Positions 8,712 through 16,601 of a stretch of 64,000 bases of DNA are shown in pieces. The stretch spans positions 40,881-104,880 of the forward strand of contig NZ_JACJSI010000018.1 in the NCBI RefSeq assembly GCF_014698065.1, in the 5' to 3' direction. Origin of the DNA: Nostoc flagelliforme FACHB-838. GTDB taxonomy: Bacteria; Cyanobacteriota; Cyanobacteriia; Cyanobacteriales; Nostocaceae. The translations under genes were made by a program, and so were the position numbers. Within the stretch, counting starts at the first letter, position 1. The number at the start of each line of letters is the position of its first letter. The notes under the pieces were generated by a model, which saw only the letters and a program-made list of their open reading frames with translations, was not told the origin of the DNA and made no database searches.

Positions 8712-10346
8712 ATGACTGAACTCACGCTACGCCTACAAGAGGGAGATACCGAGACAACGATCGCAGTTGACCAAAATGTATTTACAATTGGTCGTTTGCC
8801 GGAATGTAACTTGTACTTACCTTTTGCTGGAGTATCCCGCAACCATGCTCGCTTGGTGAAAACGGCTGAAGGTGTGTGGACTATTGAGGATCTTGGCAGC
8901 AAAAACGGGACGCAGGTTAATAAATATCTTGTTAACTCTCCCCAAGAGTTATATCACGGCGATATCCTTTGGCTAGGCAATGTTAGCCTGGTAGTATTGC
9001 TCACAAATCCTGTTTCCCAACCAGAGTATCCGGGAATTTCAGATATTAATGAGCAAAGAACAATCCTTCACAATGTTGAACAATTACAACAGCAATGGAT
9101 TGCAGCTGATAGCAAGGATGGGAACATCAGCAATAAAGACCAAACCATTGCCCGTCTCAAAGACTTAGTAGACATAGCGAAAAATCTCTGCGCAGCAGCG
9201 TCCATAGAAGAGATTTTTTCTCAAGTTCAGCAAGTAGTTTTTCGTTACCTTGATAGTATCGAACGCTTGGCATTATTAATTGATGTCAATGGTTGCGGTC
9301 AGTTGGAACTAATGAATGCTGCCACTAGAAACGTTTCCCAACAGAAACATCTCCCCTCTGATGGTAGTTGGATTAGTCGTAGTATCTGTCAAAAAGTATT
9401 TGAGGAAAAAGTCGTCATTCAAACCGGTGATACTCATCAGGATGAACGGTTTGCTAGTGAACAGAGTATTTTGGTCAAAGGCATCCGCAGCGCGATGGCG
9501 GTGCCTTTATGGGATGAGAATAAAGTTGTGGGTGTACTGTATGCCGATGCCAACCTTTCTTCTTACCATTGGGCAAATGAAGGCGAGGAAGAATTGAGCT
9601 TTTTTTCAGCTTTAGCAAACCTTGTGGCTTCTAGTGTGCAACGTTGGCTATTGGTAGAAAAACTTAAAACTGAAGAAATGATTCGTCACCGGCTAGAACG
9701 TTATCATTCTCCAGCAGTTGTACAGCAGTTGATCTCTGTAGGTGGATTACCGGGTGGTCGTTTAGCTCCCACCGAGAGCGAAATCAGTATTTTGTTTGCA
9801 GATTTAGTTGGCTTTACGGCAATTTCTGAACGATTAACACCAACTGCGATCGCTAAACTATTAAATAATTTATTTGAAGAGATGCTAAAAGAAGTGTTTA
9901 CCTGCGGCGGCACTTTAGATAAGTATATTGGCGATTGTATTATGGCATTTTTTGGCGCTCCAGAAGCGCAAACAGATCACGCCGATCGCGCTGTTGCTGC
10001 TGCCAAGGGAATGCTCACTCGTCTCGAACATCTTAATGCCAATGGTTTTTGGCACGAACCCCTGCAATTACGTATTGCGATTAATAGCGGTAAAGCTGTG
10101 GTGGGAGATGTTGGTAGTTCCCAAAGGGTGGATTATACGGCATTAGGCGCAACGATTAATCTTGCTGCTCGCATGGAAGCAGTTTGTCCCCCTAGTGAAT
10201 GCGTGATTAGTCAAGCCACTCATAAAATGCTTTCACTGCCTTCAGACTTTAAGGAAATGGGAGATTATCGTTTCAAAGGTATTGATCGATTAGTAAAAAT
10301 TTATCAAACAAATTTGCAGCAAGTGGCAACAATGATTAGTCGTTAA
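8712..10346 (+). CDS. FHA-GAF-class III adenylate cyclase
   Basis: Makes cAMP. Three domains can be read (544 residues from ATG 8712; the TTG at 8679 is less likely). An FHA phosphothreonine-binding domain comes first (about 10-95: FTIGRLPECNLYLP, SRNHARL, DLGSKNGTQVNKYLV). A GAF domain follows (about 150-310). The class III cyclase domain lies at about 335-525. Its metal-binding Asp residues are in ILFADLVGFTAISER and KYIGDCIMAFFG. The Lys in LDKYIGD and the Asp in VDYTALGATINLAARMEA are the adenine-selecting pair, so the substrate should be ATP rather than GTP. FHA-bearing cyclases are known in Anabaena; I do not assign a specific cya name. Its activity is probably set by a phosphopeptide at the FHA domain and a ligand at the GAF domain. 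Confidence 0.93.
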   Translation: MTELTLRLQEGDTETTIAVDQNVFTIGRLPECNLYLPFAGVSRNHARLVKTAEGVWTIEDLGSKNGTQVNKYLVNSPQELYHGDILWLGNVSLVVLLTNPVSQPEYPGISDINEQRTILHNVEQLQQQWIAADSKDGNISNKDQTIARLKDLVDIAKNLCAAASIEEIFSQVQQVVFRYLDSIERLALLIDVNGCGQLELMNAATRNVSQQKHLPSDGSWISRSICQKVFEEKVVIQTGDTHQDERFASEQSILVKGIRSAMAVPLWDENKVVGVLYADANLSSYHWANEGEEELSFFSALANLVASSVQRWLLVEKLKTEEMIRHRLERYHSPAVVQQLISVGGLPGGRLAPTESEISILFADLVGFTAISERLTPTAIAKLLNNLFEEMLKEVFTCGGTLDKYIGDCIMAFFGAPEAQTDHADRAVAAAKGMLTRLEHLNANGFWHEPLQLRIAINSGKAVVGDVGSSQRVDYTALGATINLAARMEAVCPPSECVISQATHKMLSLPSDFKEMGDYRFKGIDRLVKIYQTNLQQVATMISR

Positions 10347-10548
10347 GTGTTGGGAAAACGACTAACAAAGGATAAATGACAAACTTCTCAAGATAAATAC
10401 ATAGTTATCTTGTATATTTTATTTCAAAAATAATTGCAAAATTGTAATATTAAGCAACCAATTCTGGGTTAAAAGACTAGAATTTGGGTGGTAGCTTCCA
10501 GAATTGATCTGTGTAACACTAGGAAGCCTACCGAAGCTATTTTTTAAC

Positions 10549-10561
10549 GGGAGGTCAGGTA
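10549..10561 (+). promoter_or_regulatory. Strong RBS of the succinate-semialdehyde dehydrogenase gene
   Basis: GGGAGG at 10549-10554 lies 7 bases before ATG 10562, an unusually good Shine-Dalgarno for this window. Confidence 0.6.
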
Positions 10562-11929
10562 ATGGCGATCGCCACCATTAATCCCGCTACTGGGGAAACG
10601 CTCAAAACCTTTGAGCCACTCAATGATGCAGAAATTGCCGCTAAACTCGATTTAGCTAATCAGACTTTTGAAAAGTATCGTCAGACGAGTTTCTCTGAAC
10701 GATCGCATTGGCTGCAAAAAGCTGCTGAGATTTTAGAGCAAGACAAAGCAGACTTTGCTAAGTTAATGACTCTAGAAATGGGTAAACCATTTAAAGCTGC
10801 GATCGCAGAAGTCGAAAAATGCGCCGCCGTCTGTCGCTACTACGCCGAACACACCCCTGCTTTTCTAGCTGATGTCAGTGTAAAAACTGATGCTAGCCAA
10901 AGTTTTGTTCGTTATCAACCAATGGGTGCGATTCTCGCGGTGATGCCGTGGAATTTCCCCTTTTGGCAAGTGTTCCGCTTTGCTGCACCGGCACTCATGG
11001 CGGGAAATGTCGGCTTACTCAAACACGCCTCCAATGTGCCGCAATGCGCCTTGGCAATTGAAGATATTATCCGACGCGCAGGTTTTCCTGAAGGTGCGTT
11101 TCAAACTCTATTAATAGGCGCTGCTAAAGTCGCCGATTTGATGGCTGATGACCGCATAAAAGCTGCCACCTTGACCGGAAGCGAACCCGCAGGTGCATCC
11201 CTCGCCGTCGCCGCCGGCAAACAAATTAAAAAAACAGTTTTGGAATTAGGAGGAAGTGACCCGTTTATTGTGTTAGAAAGTGCTGACTTAGAGACAGCAG
11301 TTGTCACAGCTACTACAGCACGGATGTTGAATAACGGGCAATCATGTATTGCAGCAAAACGTTTTATTGTCGCAGAAGCGATCGCAGACAAATTTGAAAA
11401 ATTGCTTTTAGAAAAATTTGAGGCGCTAAAAGTAGGCGATCCCATGCAATCAGATACCGATTTAGGCCCACTGGCAACTCCTGGTATTCTCCAGGATTTA
11501 GACCAACAAGTGCAAGCTGCTACCAAAAGCGGGGGTAAAGTCCTCACCGGTGGACATCCTTTATCAGATCGTCCAGGTAACTTTTATCCGCCAACGATTA
11601 TCATTGATATCCCGCTTGAAGCATCAATTGCCAAAGAAGAATTCTTTGGCCCGGTAGCCTTGTTATTCCGGGTTCCAGATATCGATGCTGCCATTAAACT
11701 CGCTAATGACATCCCCTTTGGATTAGGTGCAAGTGCTTGGACAACCAACAACCAAGAGAGCGATCGCTTAGTTGAGGAAATCGAAGCAGGTGCAGTGTTT
11801 ATCAACAGTATGGTCAAATCCGATCCTCGGTTGCCCTTTGGTGGCATCAAGCGTTCTGGATATGGCAGAGAATTGAGTATCCAAGGTATACATGAGTTTG
11901 TCAATCTTAAAACCGTGTGGGTCAAATGA
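10562..11929 (+). CDS. gabD: Succinate-semialdehyde dehydrogenase
   Basis: Oxidises succinic semialdehyde to succinate with NAD(P)+. It is an aldehyde dehydrogenase of 455 residues with VMPWNFPFWQVFRFAAPALMAG, the general-base Glu in VLELGGSDPF, the catalytic Cys in NNGQSCIAAKRF, and FFGPVALLFRV near the C-terminus. The next gene on the same strand encodes a ThDP enzyme of the 2-oxoglutarate decarboxylase type. In Synechococcus 7002 and Anabaena, this pair converts 2-oxoglutarate to succinate and replaces 2-oxoglutarate dehydrogenase. That context makes succinic semialdehyde the likely substrate. The genes are about 96 bases apart, with a repeat-derived inverted repeat between them. Confidence 0.9.
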   Translation: MAIATINPATGETLKTFEPLNDAEIAAKLDLANQTFEKYRQTSFSERSHWLQKAAEILEQDKADFAKLMTLEMGKPFKAAIAEVEKCAAVCRYYAEHTPAFLADVSVKTDASQSFVRYQPMGAILAVMPWNFPFWQVFRFAAPALMAGNVGLLKHASNVPQCALAIEDIIRRAGFPEGAFQTLLIGAAKVADLMADDRIKAATLTGSEPAGASLAVAAGKQIKKTVLELGGSDPFIVLESADLETAVVTATTARMLNNGQSCIAAKRFIVAEAIADKFEKLLLEKFEALKVGDPMQSDTDLGPLATPGILQDLDQQVQAATKSGGKVLTGGHPLSDRPGNFYPPTIIIDIPLEASIAKEEFFGPVALLFRVPDIDAAIKLANDIPFGLGASAWTTNNQESDRLVEEIEAGAVFINSMVKSDPRLPFGGIKRSGYGRELSIQGIHEFVNLKTVWVK

Positions 11930-11931
11930 TT

Positions 11932-12006
11932 AGTCATTAGTCATTGGTCATTGGTCATTAGCCAAAAAAATGACAAATGATTAATGACAAAGGACAAATG
12001 ACAAAA
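11932..12006. repeat. Inverted CATTGGT/ACAAATG repeat between the TCA-bypass genes
   Basis: TCATTAGTCATTGGTCATT copies are followed by ATGACAAATGATTAATGAC and ACAAATGAC copies, so the transcript can fold into a long imperfect hairpin between the two genes. The family is the same as at 1375-1442. Confidence 0.65.
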
Positions 12007-12025
12007 TAAATAGTTAGGAAATAAA

Positions 12026-13669
12026 ATGAATACAGCAGAATTATTGGTGCAGTGCCTAGAAAATGAAGGAGTGCAATATATTTTTGGACTCCCTGGCGAA
12101 GAAAACCTGCACGTTTTGGAAGCGCTAAAACATTCTTCCATTAAATTTATTACGACTCGTCATGAACAGGGTGCAGCATTCATGGCCGATGTCTACGGAC
12201 GCCTAACAGGAAAAGCCGGAGTGTGTCTTTCTACTCTTGGCCCTGGGGCAACCAACTTGATGACTGGGGTAGCAGATGCTAACCTCGATGGTGCGCCCTT
12301 AGTGGCGATTACTGGTCAAGTGGGGACAGACCGAATGCACATCGAATCTCATCAATATTTAGATTTGGTGGCAATGTTTGCACCTGTTACCAAATGGAAT
12401 AAGCAGATTGTGCGACCGAGTATTACACCAGAAGTAGTGCGGAAAGCATTTAAGCGATCGCAATCAGAAAAACCTGGTGCAGTTCATATCGATTTGCCAG
12501 AAAATATTGCTGCCATGCCCGTCGAAGGCAAACCTTTGCGTAAGGATAATAGCGAAAAAACTTATGCATCTTTTGCCAGCATTCGGGCAGCAGCGGCCGC
12601 AATTTGCCAAGCAGTTAACCCATTAATTCTAGTCGGAAATGGGGCAATTCGCGCTCACGCAAGTGATGCCGTAACGCAATTTGCCACTTTGCTGAATATC
12701 CCTGTTGCCAATACCTTCATGGGTAAAGGCATTATTCCCTACACACATCAATTAGCTTTGTGGTCAGTGGGATTACAGCAAAGAGATTATATTACCTGTG
12801 GCTTTGATAACACTGATTTAGTAATTGCGATCGGCTATGATTTGATTGAGTTTTCCCCCAAAAAATGGAATCGTAATGGTGAAATTCCCATTGTGCATAT
12901 TGGGGTAAGTCCGGCGGAAATTGATAGTAGTTATATTCCTAACGCCGAAGTAGTGGGAGATATTTCAGATTCCCTTTATGAGATTTTAAAATTAGCAGAC
13001 CGACAAGGTAAACCCGATCCTTTTGCCATTAGTTTAAGATCAGAGATTCGGGCTGATTACGAACAGTACGCCCATGATGACGGATTTCCTATTAAGCCAC
13101 AAAAGTTAATTTATGACTTACGGCAAGTGATGGGCCCAGATGATATCGTCATCTCAGATGTTGGCGCACATAAGATGTGGATGGCTCGTCATTATCATTG
13201 CCATAGCCCCAATACTTGCATAATTTCCAATGGCTTCGCAGCTATGGGTATTGCCATTCCTGGAGCTTTAGCAGCAAAACTCGTTTATCCCAACCGCAAA
13301 GTCGTGGCTGTAACAGGCGATGGCGGCTTTATGATGAATTCTCAAGAATTAGAAACAGCCTTGCGTGTCGGTACACCCTTTGTCACCATAATTTTCAATG
13401 ATGGCGGTTATGGGTTAATTGAGTGGAAGCAAGAAAATCACTTTGGCAAAGGAAACTCATCTTTTGTACATTTTAGTAATCCTGATTTTGTCAAATATGC
13501 CGAAAGTATGGGTTTGAAAGGCTACCGAGTTGAATCTGCTTTAGATTTGATTCCGGTACTCAAAGAAGCCCTCGCTCAAGATGTACCCGCCGTGATAGAT
13601 TGTCCCGTAGATTATCGGGAAAATCACCGCTTCAGTCAAAAAGCCGGCGAGTTGAGTTGTGCGGTGTAA
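12026..13669 (+). CDS. ThDP-dependent 2-oxoglutarate decarboxylase (acetolactate-synthase-like)
   Basis: Predicted to decarboxylate 2-oxoglutarate to succinic semialdehyde. The 547-residue protein has the pyruvate-oxidase/acetolactate-synthase layout. The N-terminal PYR domain carries the catalytic Glu (TTRHEQGAAFMADVYGRL). A central domain follows. The C-terminal PP domain holds the ThDP-Mg motif GDGGFMMNSQELETA, ending around IIFNDGGYGLIEW. By sequence it would be annotated as an acetolactate synthase large subunit. The tandem with succinate-semialdehyde dehydrogenase matches the cyanobacterial 2-OGDC/SSADH pair, which is the reason for this call. No acetolactate synthase small subunit lies nearby. 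Confidence 0.82.
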   Translation: MNTAELLVQCLENEGVQYIFGLPGEENLHVLEALKHSSIKFITTRHEQGAAFMADVYGRLTGKAGVCLSTLGPGATNLMTGVADANLDGAPLVAITGQVGTDRMHIESHQYLDLVAMFAPVTKWNKQIVRPSITPEVVRKAFKRSQSEKPGAVHIDLPENIAAMPVEGKPLRKDNSEKTYASFASIRAAAAAICQAVNPLILVGNGAIRAHASDAVTQFATLLNIPVANTFMGKGIIPYTHQLALWSVGLQQRDYITCGFDNTDLVIAIGYDLIEFSPKKWNRNGEIPIVHIGVSPAEIDSSYIPNAEVVGDISDSLYEILKLADRQGKPDPFAISLRSEIRADYEQYAHDDGFPIKPQKLIYDLRQVMGPDDIVISDVGAHKMWMARHYHCHSPNTCIISNGFAAMGIAIPGALAAKLVYPNRKVVAVTGDGGFMMNSQELETALRVGTPFVTIIFNDGGYGLIEWKQENHFGKGNSSFVHFSNPDFVKYAESMGLKGYRVESALDLIPVLKEALAQDVPAVIDCPVDYRENHRFSQKAGELSCAV

Positions 13670-13675
13670 AAATTA

Positions 13676-13697
13676 GAGACGCGATTAATCTCGTCTT
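13676..13697. repeat. Degenerate copy of the AGACGCGATTAATCGCGTCT palindrome
   Basis: GAGACGCGATTAATC followed by TCGTCTT is a one-mismatch copy of a short palindrome also found at 39220-39239, 39249-39269, 46150-46170, 49258-49277 and 62718-62750. Confidence 0.65.
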
Positions 13698-13702
13698 TAC
13701 AA

Positions 13703-13729
13703 GAGTTAGGAGTTATTTATTCCTAACTC
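13703..13729 (+). terminator. Hairpin after the 2-oxoglutarate decarboxylase gene
   Basis: GAGTTAGGA (13703-13711) pairs perfectly with TCCTAACTC (13721-13729) over a 9-base loop, followed by CTTTAG. A second hairpin, GTGCGTTA with TAACGCAC (13748-13772), lies just beyond. Together they probably end the SSADH/2-OGDC transcript; the T tract is weak. Confidence 0.5.
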
Positions 13730-13878
13730 CTTTAGTGTTTTGGTAGAGTGCGTTAACCTTTGGCTAACGCACCGCTTTACTTCATTTAATTTATAGACAT
13801 ATTTCTTCTCTTTCTTTGCGTTCTTCTCTGACGAGACGCTGCGCGAATGCGTCCTTTGCGGTTCGTAAAAAAACCATA

Positions 13879-14130
13879 AAGCTCAAAGGTTCATTCACGA
13901 GTATGAAAGACTCATCAACTAAGCTCAAAGGTTCATCAACGAAGCTCAAAGGTTCATCAACGAAGCTCAGAGGTTCATCAACGAAGCTCAATGGTTCATC
14001 AACAAAGCTCAGAGGTTCATCAACGAAGCTCAATGGTTCATCGACGAAGCTCAATGGTTCATCGACGAAGCTTAGAGGTTCATCAACGAAGCTCAGAAGT
14101 TCATCGACGAAGCTCAGAAGTTCATTCACA
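13879..14130. repeat. 21-bp tandem repeat array 1 (12 units)
   Basis: Twelve units of 21 bases with consensus AAGCTCAAAGGTTCATCAACG and no spacers. Unit 2 (AGTATGAAAGACTCATCAACT) resembles array 2 at 18862-19075. Because 21 is a multiple of 3 and the unit has no stop in some frames, the array is open on both strands. Plus reads KLKGSST heptads from an ATG at 13816; minus reads LSFVDEP heptads from 14129. Either could be a heptad-repeat peptide, but open frames on both strands are expected from the repeat itself, so no CDS is called. Confidence 0.9.
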
Positions 14131-14169
14131 ATGAGTTAGAGTCAATAACTTCTAGCTCATGACTGATTT

Positions 14170-14487
14170 TTACTCATAATTAATTGTCTTCTGGCCTAAA
14201 TTTGTGCTTTCCTGCTTTTGGGCAATATCCTCTACTGGTTTGCATTGTCTTTTGTCAATATCTGACTTAATAATGAGTCCCTTAGTATTGAGCGATATTT
14301 CAACTTGGTATTGACCATTCACCATATTGATAGCAGCGTAGGTTACTGTACTAAACATCATTACTCCGCAAAGTGATAAGATAATTTGCATAATTCCTAG
14401 TTCTCGTTTCATTTTTAAAGCCCTTAATCTCTTATATTCACCATTAAAACTAGGTGCTGGTTGAGAACTAAGTTGCGACAGATTCAC
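14170..14487 (-). CDS. Hypothetical small protein with one membrane segment
   Basis: 105 residues, not recognised. Residues 1-30 are polar and basic and include KRLRALKMKREL. Residues about 31-55 (IMQIILSLCGVMMFSTVTYA) form a hydrophobic membrane or signal-anchor segment. The remainder (YQVEISLNTKGLIIKSDIDKRQCKP) is hydrophilic and probably lies outside the cytoplasm. It has an ATG start and looks like coding sequence rather than a shadow, since no gene opposes it. It sits alone between array 1 and the HTH-AAA operon. No function can be assigned. Confidence 0.55.
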   Translation of the reverse strand: MNLSQLSSQPAPSFNGEYKRLRALKMKRELGIMQIILSLCGVMMFSTVTYAAINMVNGQYQVEISLNTKGLIIKSDIDKRQCKPVEDIAQKQESTNLGQKTINYE

Positions 14488-14630
14488 TGATTAGATGAGT
14501 TTTAGTTGATTATCGGTTAACTTCAGGATGACTATAATTTATGGAGTGCAAGAGGTTATCGCTAAAAAGCAAAGCTTTTTAGCGAGTATAAAAACCTGAT
14601 ATACTCACAGCAGTTTCTCGATGAGGAATG

Positions 14631-15737
14631 ATGGCGCGATCGCTCCGAGTAGCCCCAGAGTATATTGAAAAAGTTAAGTCAACACCTCAGCGTAACGGCT
14701 ATCCTAGCCAGCAGTCTTTGGCTACTGACACAGGATTTTCTCTCTCCACAGTCAAAAACTTTCTCACTGGCAAACCTGTTGACTATCTAAATTTTGTAGA
14801 ACTTAGCAAAAAACTGGGGTTAGAGTGGCAAGACATTGCATACCAAGAACCAGAAACTCAACCGCCTAAACCTCAGCCAACTAACGGGGAAGCATCACCC
14901 TTCATCACAGGCGCACCCATCACTCAGCCATGTTACTTTTTTGGACGCGAAAAAGAATTAAAACGCCTCTTCAACTTACTCAAACGCCATCCACTGCAAA
15001 ACTCCGCCATTATCGGCAAAAAGCGTAGCGGTAAAACATCCCTGCTGCACTACTTAAAAAATATCACCACCACGCCAGCAGAACAGCTGCGTCCTGAGCA
15101 AAAATCTGACTGGCTACCACATCCAGAAAATTACTGTTGGATTTTTGTAGACTTGCAAGACGCACGAATGCAAAGCCGAGAAGGACTACTAAAGTACATC
15201 CTAGAATCACTGAAGATGCAAGTGCCGACACCTTGCGATTTAGATCGTTTCATGCAGGTAGTCAGCGATAATTTGCATTTTCCCACAGTCATTTTATTGG
15301 ATGAGATTGGCGTTGGATTGCAACGCTGTCCAGAATTAGATGATGGCTTTTGGGAATGTTTGCGGTCTTTGGCAACTAACGGCACAGGGGGGAATCTAGC
15401 ATTTGTCTTGGCTACCCCCGAATCACCGATTGAAATGGCGCGAAACACAGGACACAGTTCGCCCTTTTTCAATATTTTTGGCTACACGGCATATCTGGAA
15501 GCATTGACTGAGACAGAAGCGCGAGAATTGATAGCAAGTTCGCCCATTGCTTTCACTGACGAAGATGTGGAGTGGATTTTGAGACAAAGTTGCTGCTGGC
15601 CACTGTTGTTACAAATTCTGTGTAGAGAAAGATTATTTAACTTAGAAGAAGGGGAGAATGATGATAATTGGCGCAGGGAAGGCTTACGACAAATAAAACC
15701 ATTTACTGATTTATTAATTTCAGAACTAGCAGAGTAA
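14631..15737 (+). CDS. HTH-AAA ATPase (AAA-like/STAND type), first gene of a toxin-antitoxin operon
   Basis: 368-residue P-loop ATPase. Residues about 1-70 form an HTH-like N-terminal module typical of Nostoc signalling proteins (SLRVAPEYIEKVKS, LATDTGFSLSTVKNFLTGKP, YLNFVELSKKLGLEW). After a Pro-rich linker comes an AAA-like domain. It begins with FFGREKELKRLFNLLKR; Walker A is IIGKKRSGKTSLL near residue 128 and Walker B is TVILLDEIG. ATG 14628 and 14631 are adjacent; GAGG at 14623-14626 and the common N-terminus favour 14631. The stop is only 2 bases before the next gene, so it is co-transcribed with the antitoxin-toxin pair. A regulatory or defence role is plausible but unproven. Confidence 0.85.
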   Translation: MARSLRVAPEYIEKVKSTPQRNGYPSQQSLATDTGFSLSTVKNFLTGKPVDYLNFVELSKKLGLEWQDIAYQEPETQPPKPQPTNGEASPFITGAPITQPCYFFGREKELKRLFNLLKRHPLQNSAIIGKKRSGKTSLLHYLKNITTTPAEQLRPEQKSDWLPHPENYCWIFVDLQDARMQSREGLLKYILESLKMQVPTPCDLDRFMQVVSDNLHFPTVILLDEIGVGLQRCPELDDGFWECLRSLATNGTGGNLAFVLATPESPIEMARNTGHSSPFFNIFGYTAYLEALTETEARELIASSPIAFTDEDVEWILRQSCCWPLLLQILCRERLFNLEEGENDDNWRREGLRQIKPFTDLLISELAE

Positions 15738-15739
15738 CC

Positions 15740-15958
15740 ATGAAAGCACACAGAATTGAAACAAAGTTAACTAAAAACGGAACCTTGATTCTTGAGGATT
15801 TACCGTTTCAGGCTGGCGAAGCAGTAGAAATCATTGTTTTAGAACGTTTTCCCCAACCTTCAGAATCTAATCCTTATCCTTTGCGGGGAACGGTTATTCA
15901 CTATGATGATCCTTTTGAGCCTGCTGTACCTATAGAGGATTGGGAAGTCTTGCAATGA
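15740..15958 (+). CDS. Small antitoxin-like protein
   Basis: 72 residues. The N-terminal half (HRIETKLTKNGTLILEDLPFQAGEAVEIIVLERF) has the short beta-strand pattern of small SpoVT/AbrB- or DUF2281-like antitoxins. The C-terminal tail (YDDPFEPAVPIEDWEVLQ) is acidic and aromatic, as expected of a toxin-binding tail. It begins 2 bases after the AAA gene stops. Its own stop overlaps the toxin start by 4 bases (ATGA at 15955-15958), a classic sign of translational coupling. The antitoxin role is inferred from this position; no family name is certain. Confidence 0.78.
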   Translation: MKAHRIETKLTKNGTLILEDLPFQAGEAVEIIVLERFPQPSESNPYPLRGTVIHYDDPFEPAVPIEDWEVLQ

Positions 15959-16347
15959 TAATTTTAGATACCCATATTTGGATTTGGTGGGTAGATAATA
16001 ATGAACGACTAAACCAGAAATATCGAGATTACATTGAAGAATATCAATCTCAAGGACTAGGAGTCAGCATTATTTCTTGTTGGGAAGTCGCCAAACTGGT
16101 TGAGAATCGCAAACTTGCTTTTTCAATTTCAGTTGACGAGTGGTTAACAGCAGCTTTAGCTTATCCAGGAGTGCAGCTACTCGAACTAACAATACCAATT
16201 ATCGTTGAATCAACCAAACTCACAGGTTTTCACCGAGATCCATCTGACCAAATTATTGTAGCCACTGCCAGAATTTACAACTCTCCTTTGCTAACTGTTG
16301 ACGCCAAAATTCTTGCATATCCTGGGGTGCAAACTATCAAAAAGTGA
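15955..16347 (+). CDS. PIN-domain toxin (VapC type)
   Basis: 130-residue PIN-domain ribonuclease. The first catalytic Asp is in MIILDTHIWIWWVDN, an acidic residue follows in SIISCWEVAKLVE, and the C-terminal acidic cluster is in RDPSDQIIVATARIYNSPLLTVDAKI. This is the VapC subgroup starting ILDTHIWIWW, which cleaves RNA when free of antitoxin. The start is ATG 15955, overlapping the antitoxin stop; the longer TTG start at 15940 is rejected. All catalytic positions look intact. It is the last gene of the three-gene operon; a spacer with palindromic repeats follows. Confidence 0.9.
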   Translation: MIILDTHIWIWWVDNNERLNQKYRDYIEEYQSQGLGVSIISCWEVAKLVENRKLAFSISVDEWLTAALAYPGVQLLELTIPIIVESTKLTGFHRDPSDQIIVATARIYNSPLLTVDAKILAYPGVQTIKK

Positions 16348-16472
16348 AATAAAAGTTAGCGTTGCTAATTAACCTATAAATTATTCTTTGAGCTTTTGCG
16401 TGAAGCTCTTTAATATCCTGATTCAGCAAAGCCGAGTATTAAATAGGAGTGTGCGATGTGCGACTTATTCTT

Positions 16473-16573
16473 AAAACCCCTCTCCAAACCTCTCTCCGAA
16501 GCGGGGAGAGGCTTTAAGTCTTGCTCCCCTTCCCTTGTAGGGAAGGGGCTGGGGGTTAGGTTTGAGAGAAAGT
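16473..16573. repeat. CCCCTCTCC-type palindromic dispersed repeat
   Basis: CCTCTCTCCGAAGCGGGGAGAGG-like arms are followed by a perfect 10-bp hairpin, CCCCTTCCCT (16526-16535) with AGGGAAGGGG (16539-16548), and then GGGGGTTAGGTTTGAGAG. The outer ends pair with the beginning of the element. It is a repeat type common between cyanobacterial genes and may end the toxin-antitoxin transcript. Confidence 0.6.
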
Positions 16574-16601
16574 TGCACACCGCGTTAGGAATGCAAAAAC
16601 G

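Noticed and set aside
12026..13669. Acetolactate synthase (ilvB) annotation
   Set aside because: Genome context with SSADH and no small subunit favours 2-oxoglutarate decarboxylase.
13791..14139. Heptad-repeat proteins on both strands of array 1
   Set aside because: Both frames exist only because the 21-bp unit lacks stops; no ribosome-binding site or unique sequence supports either. Kept as a repeat.
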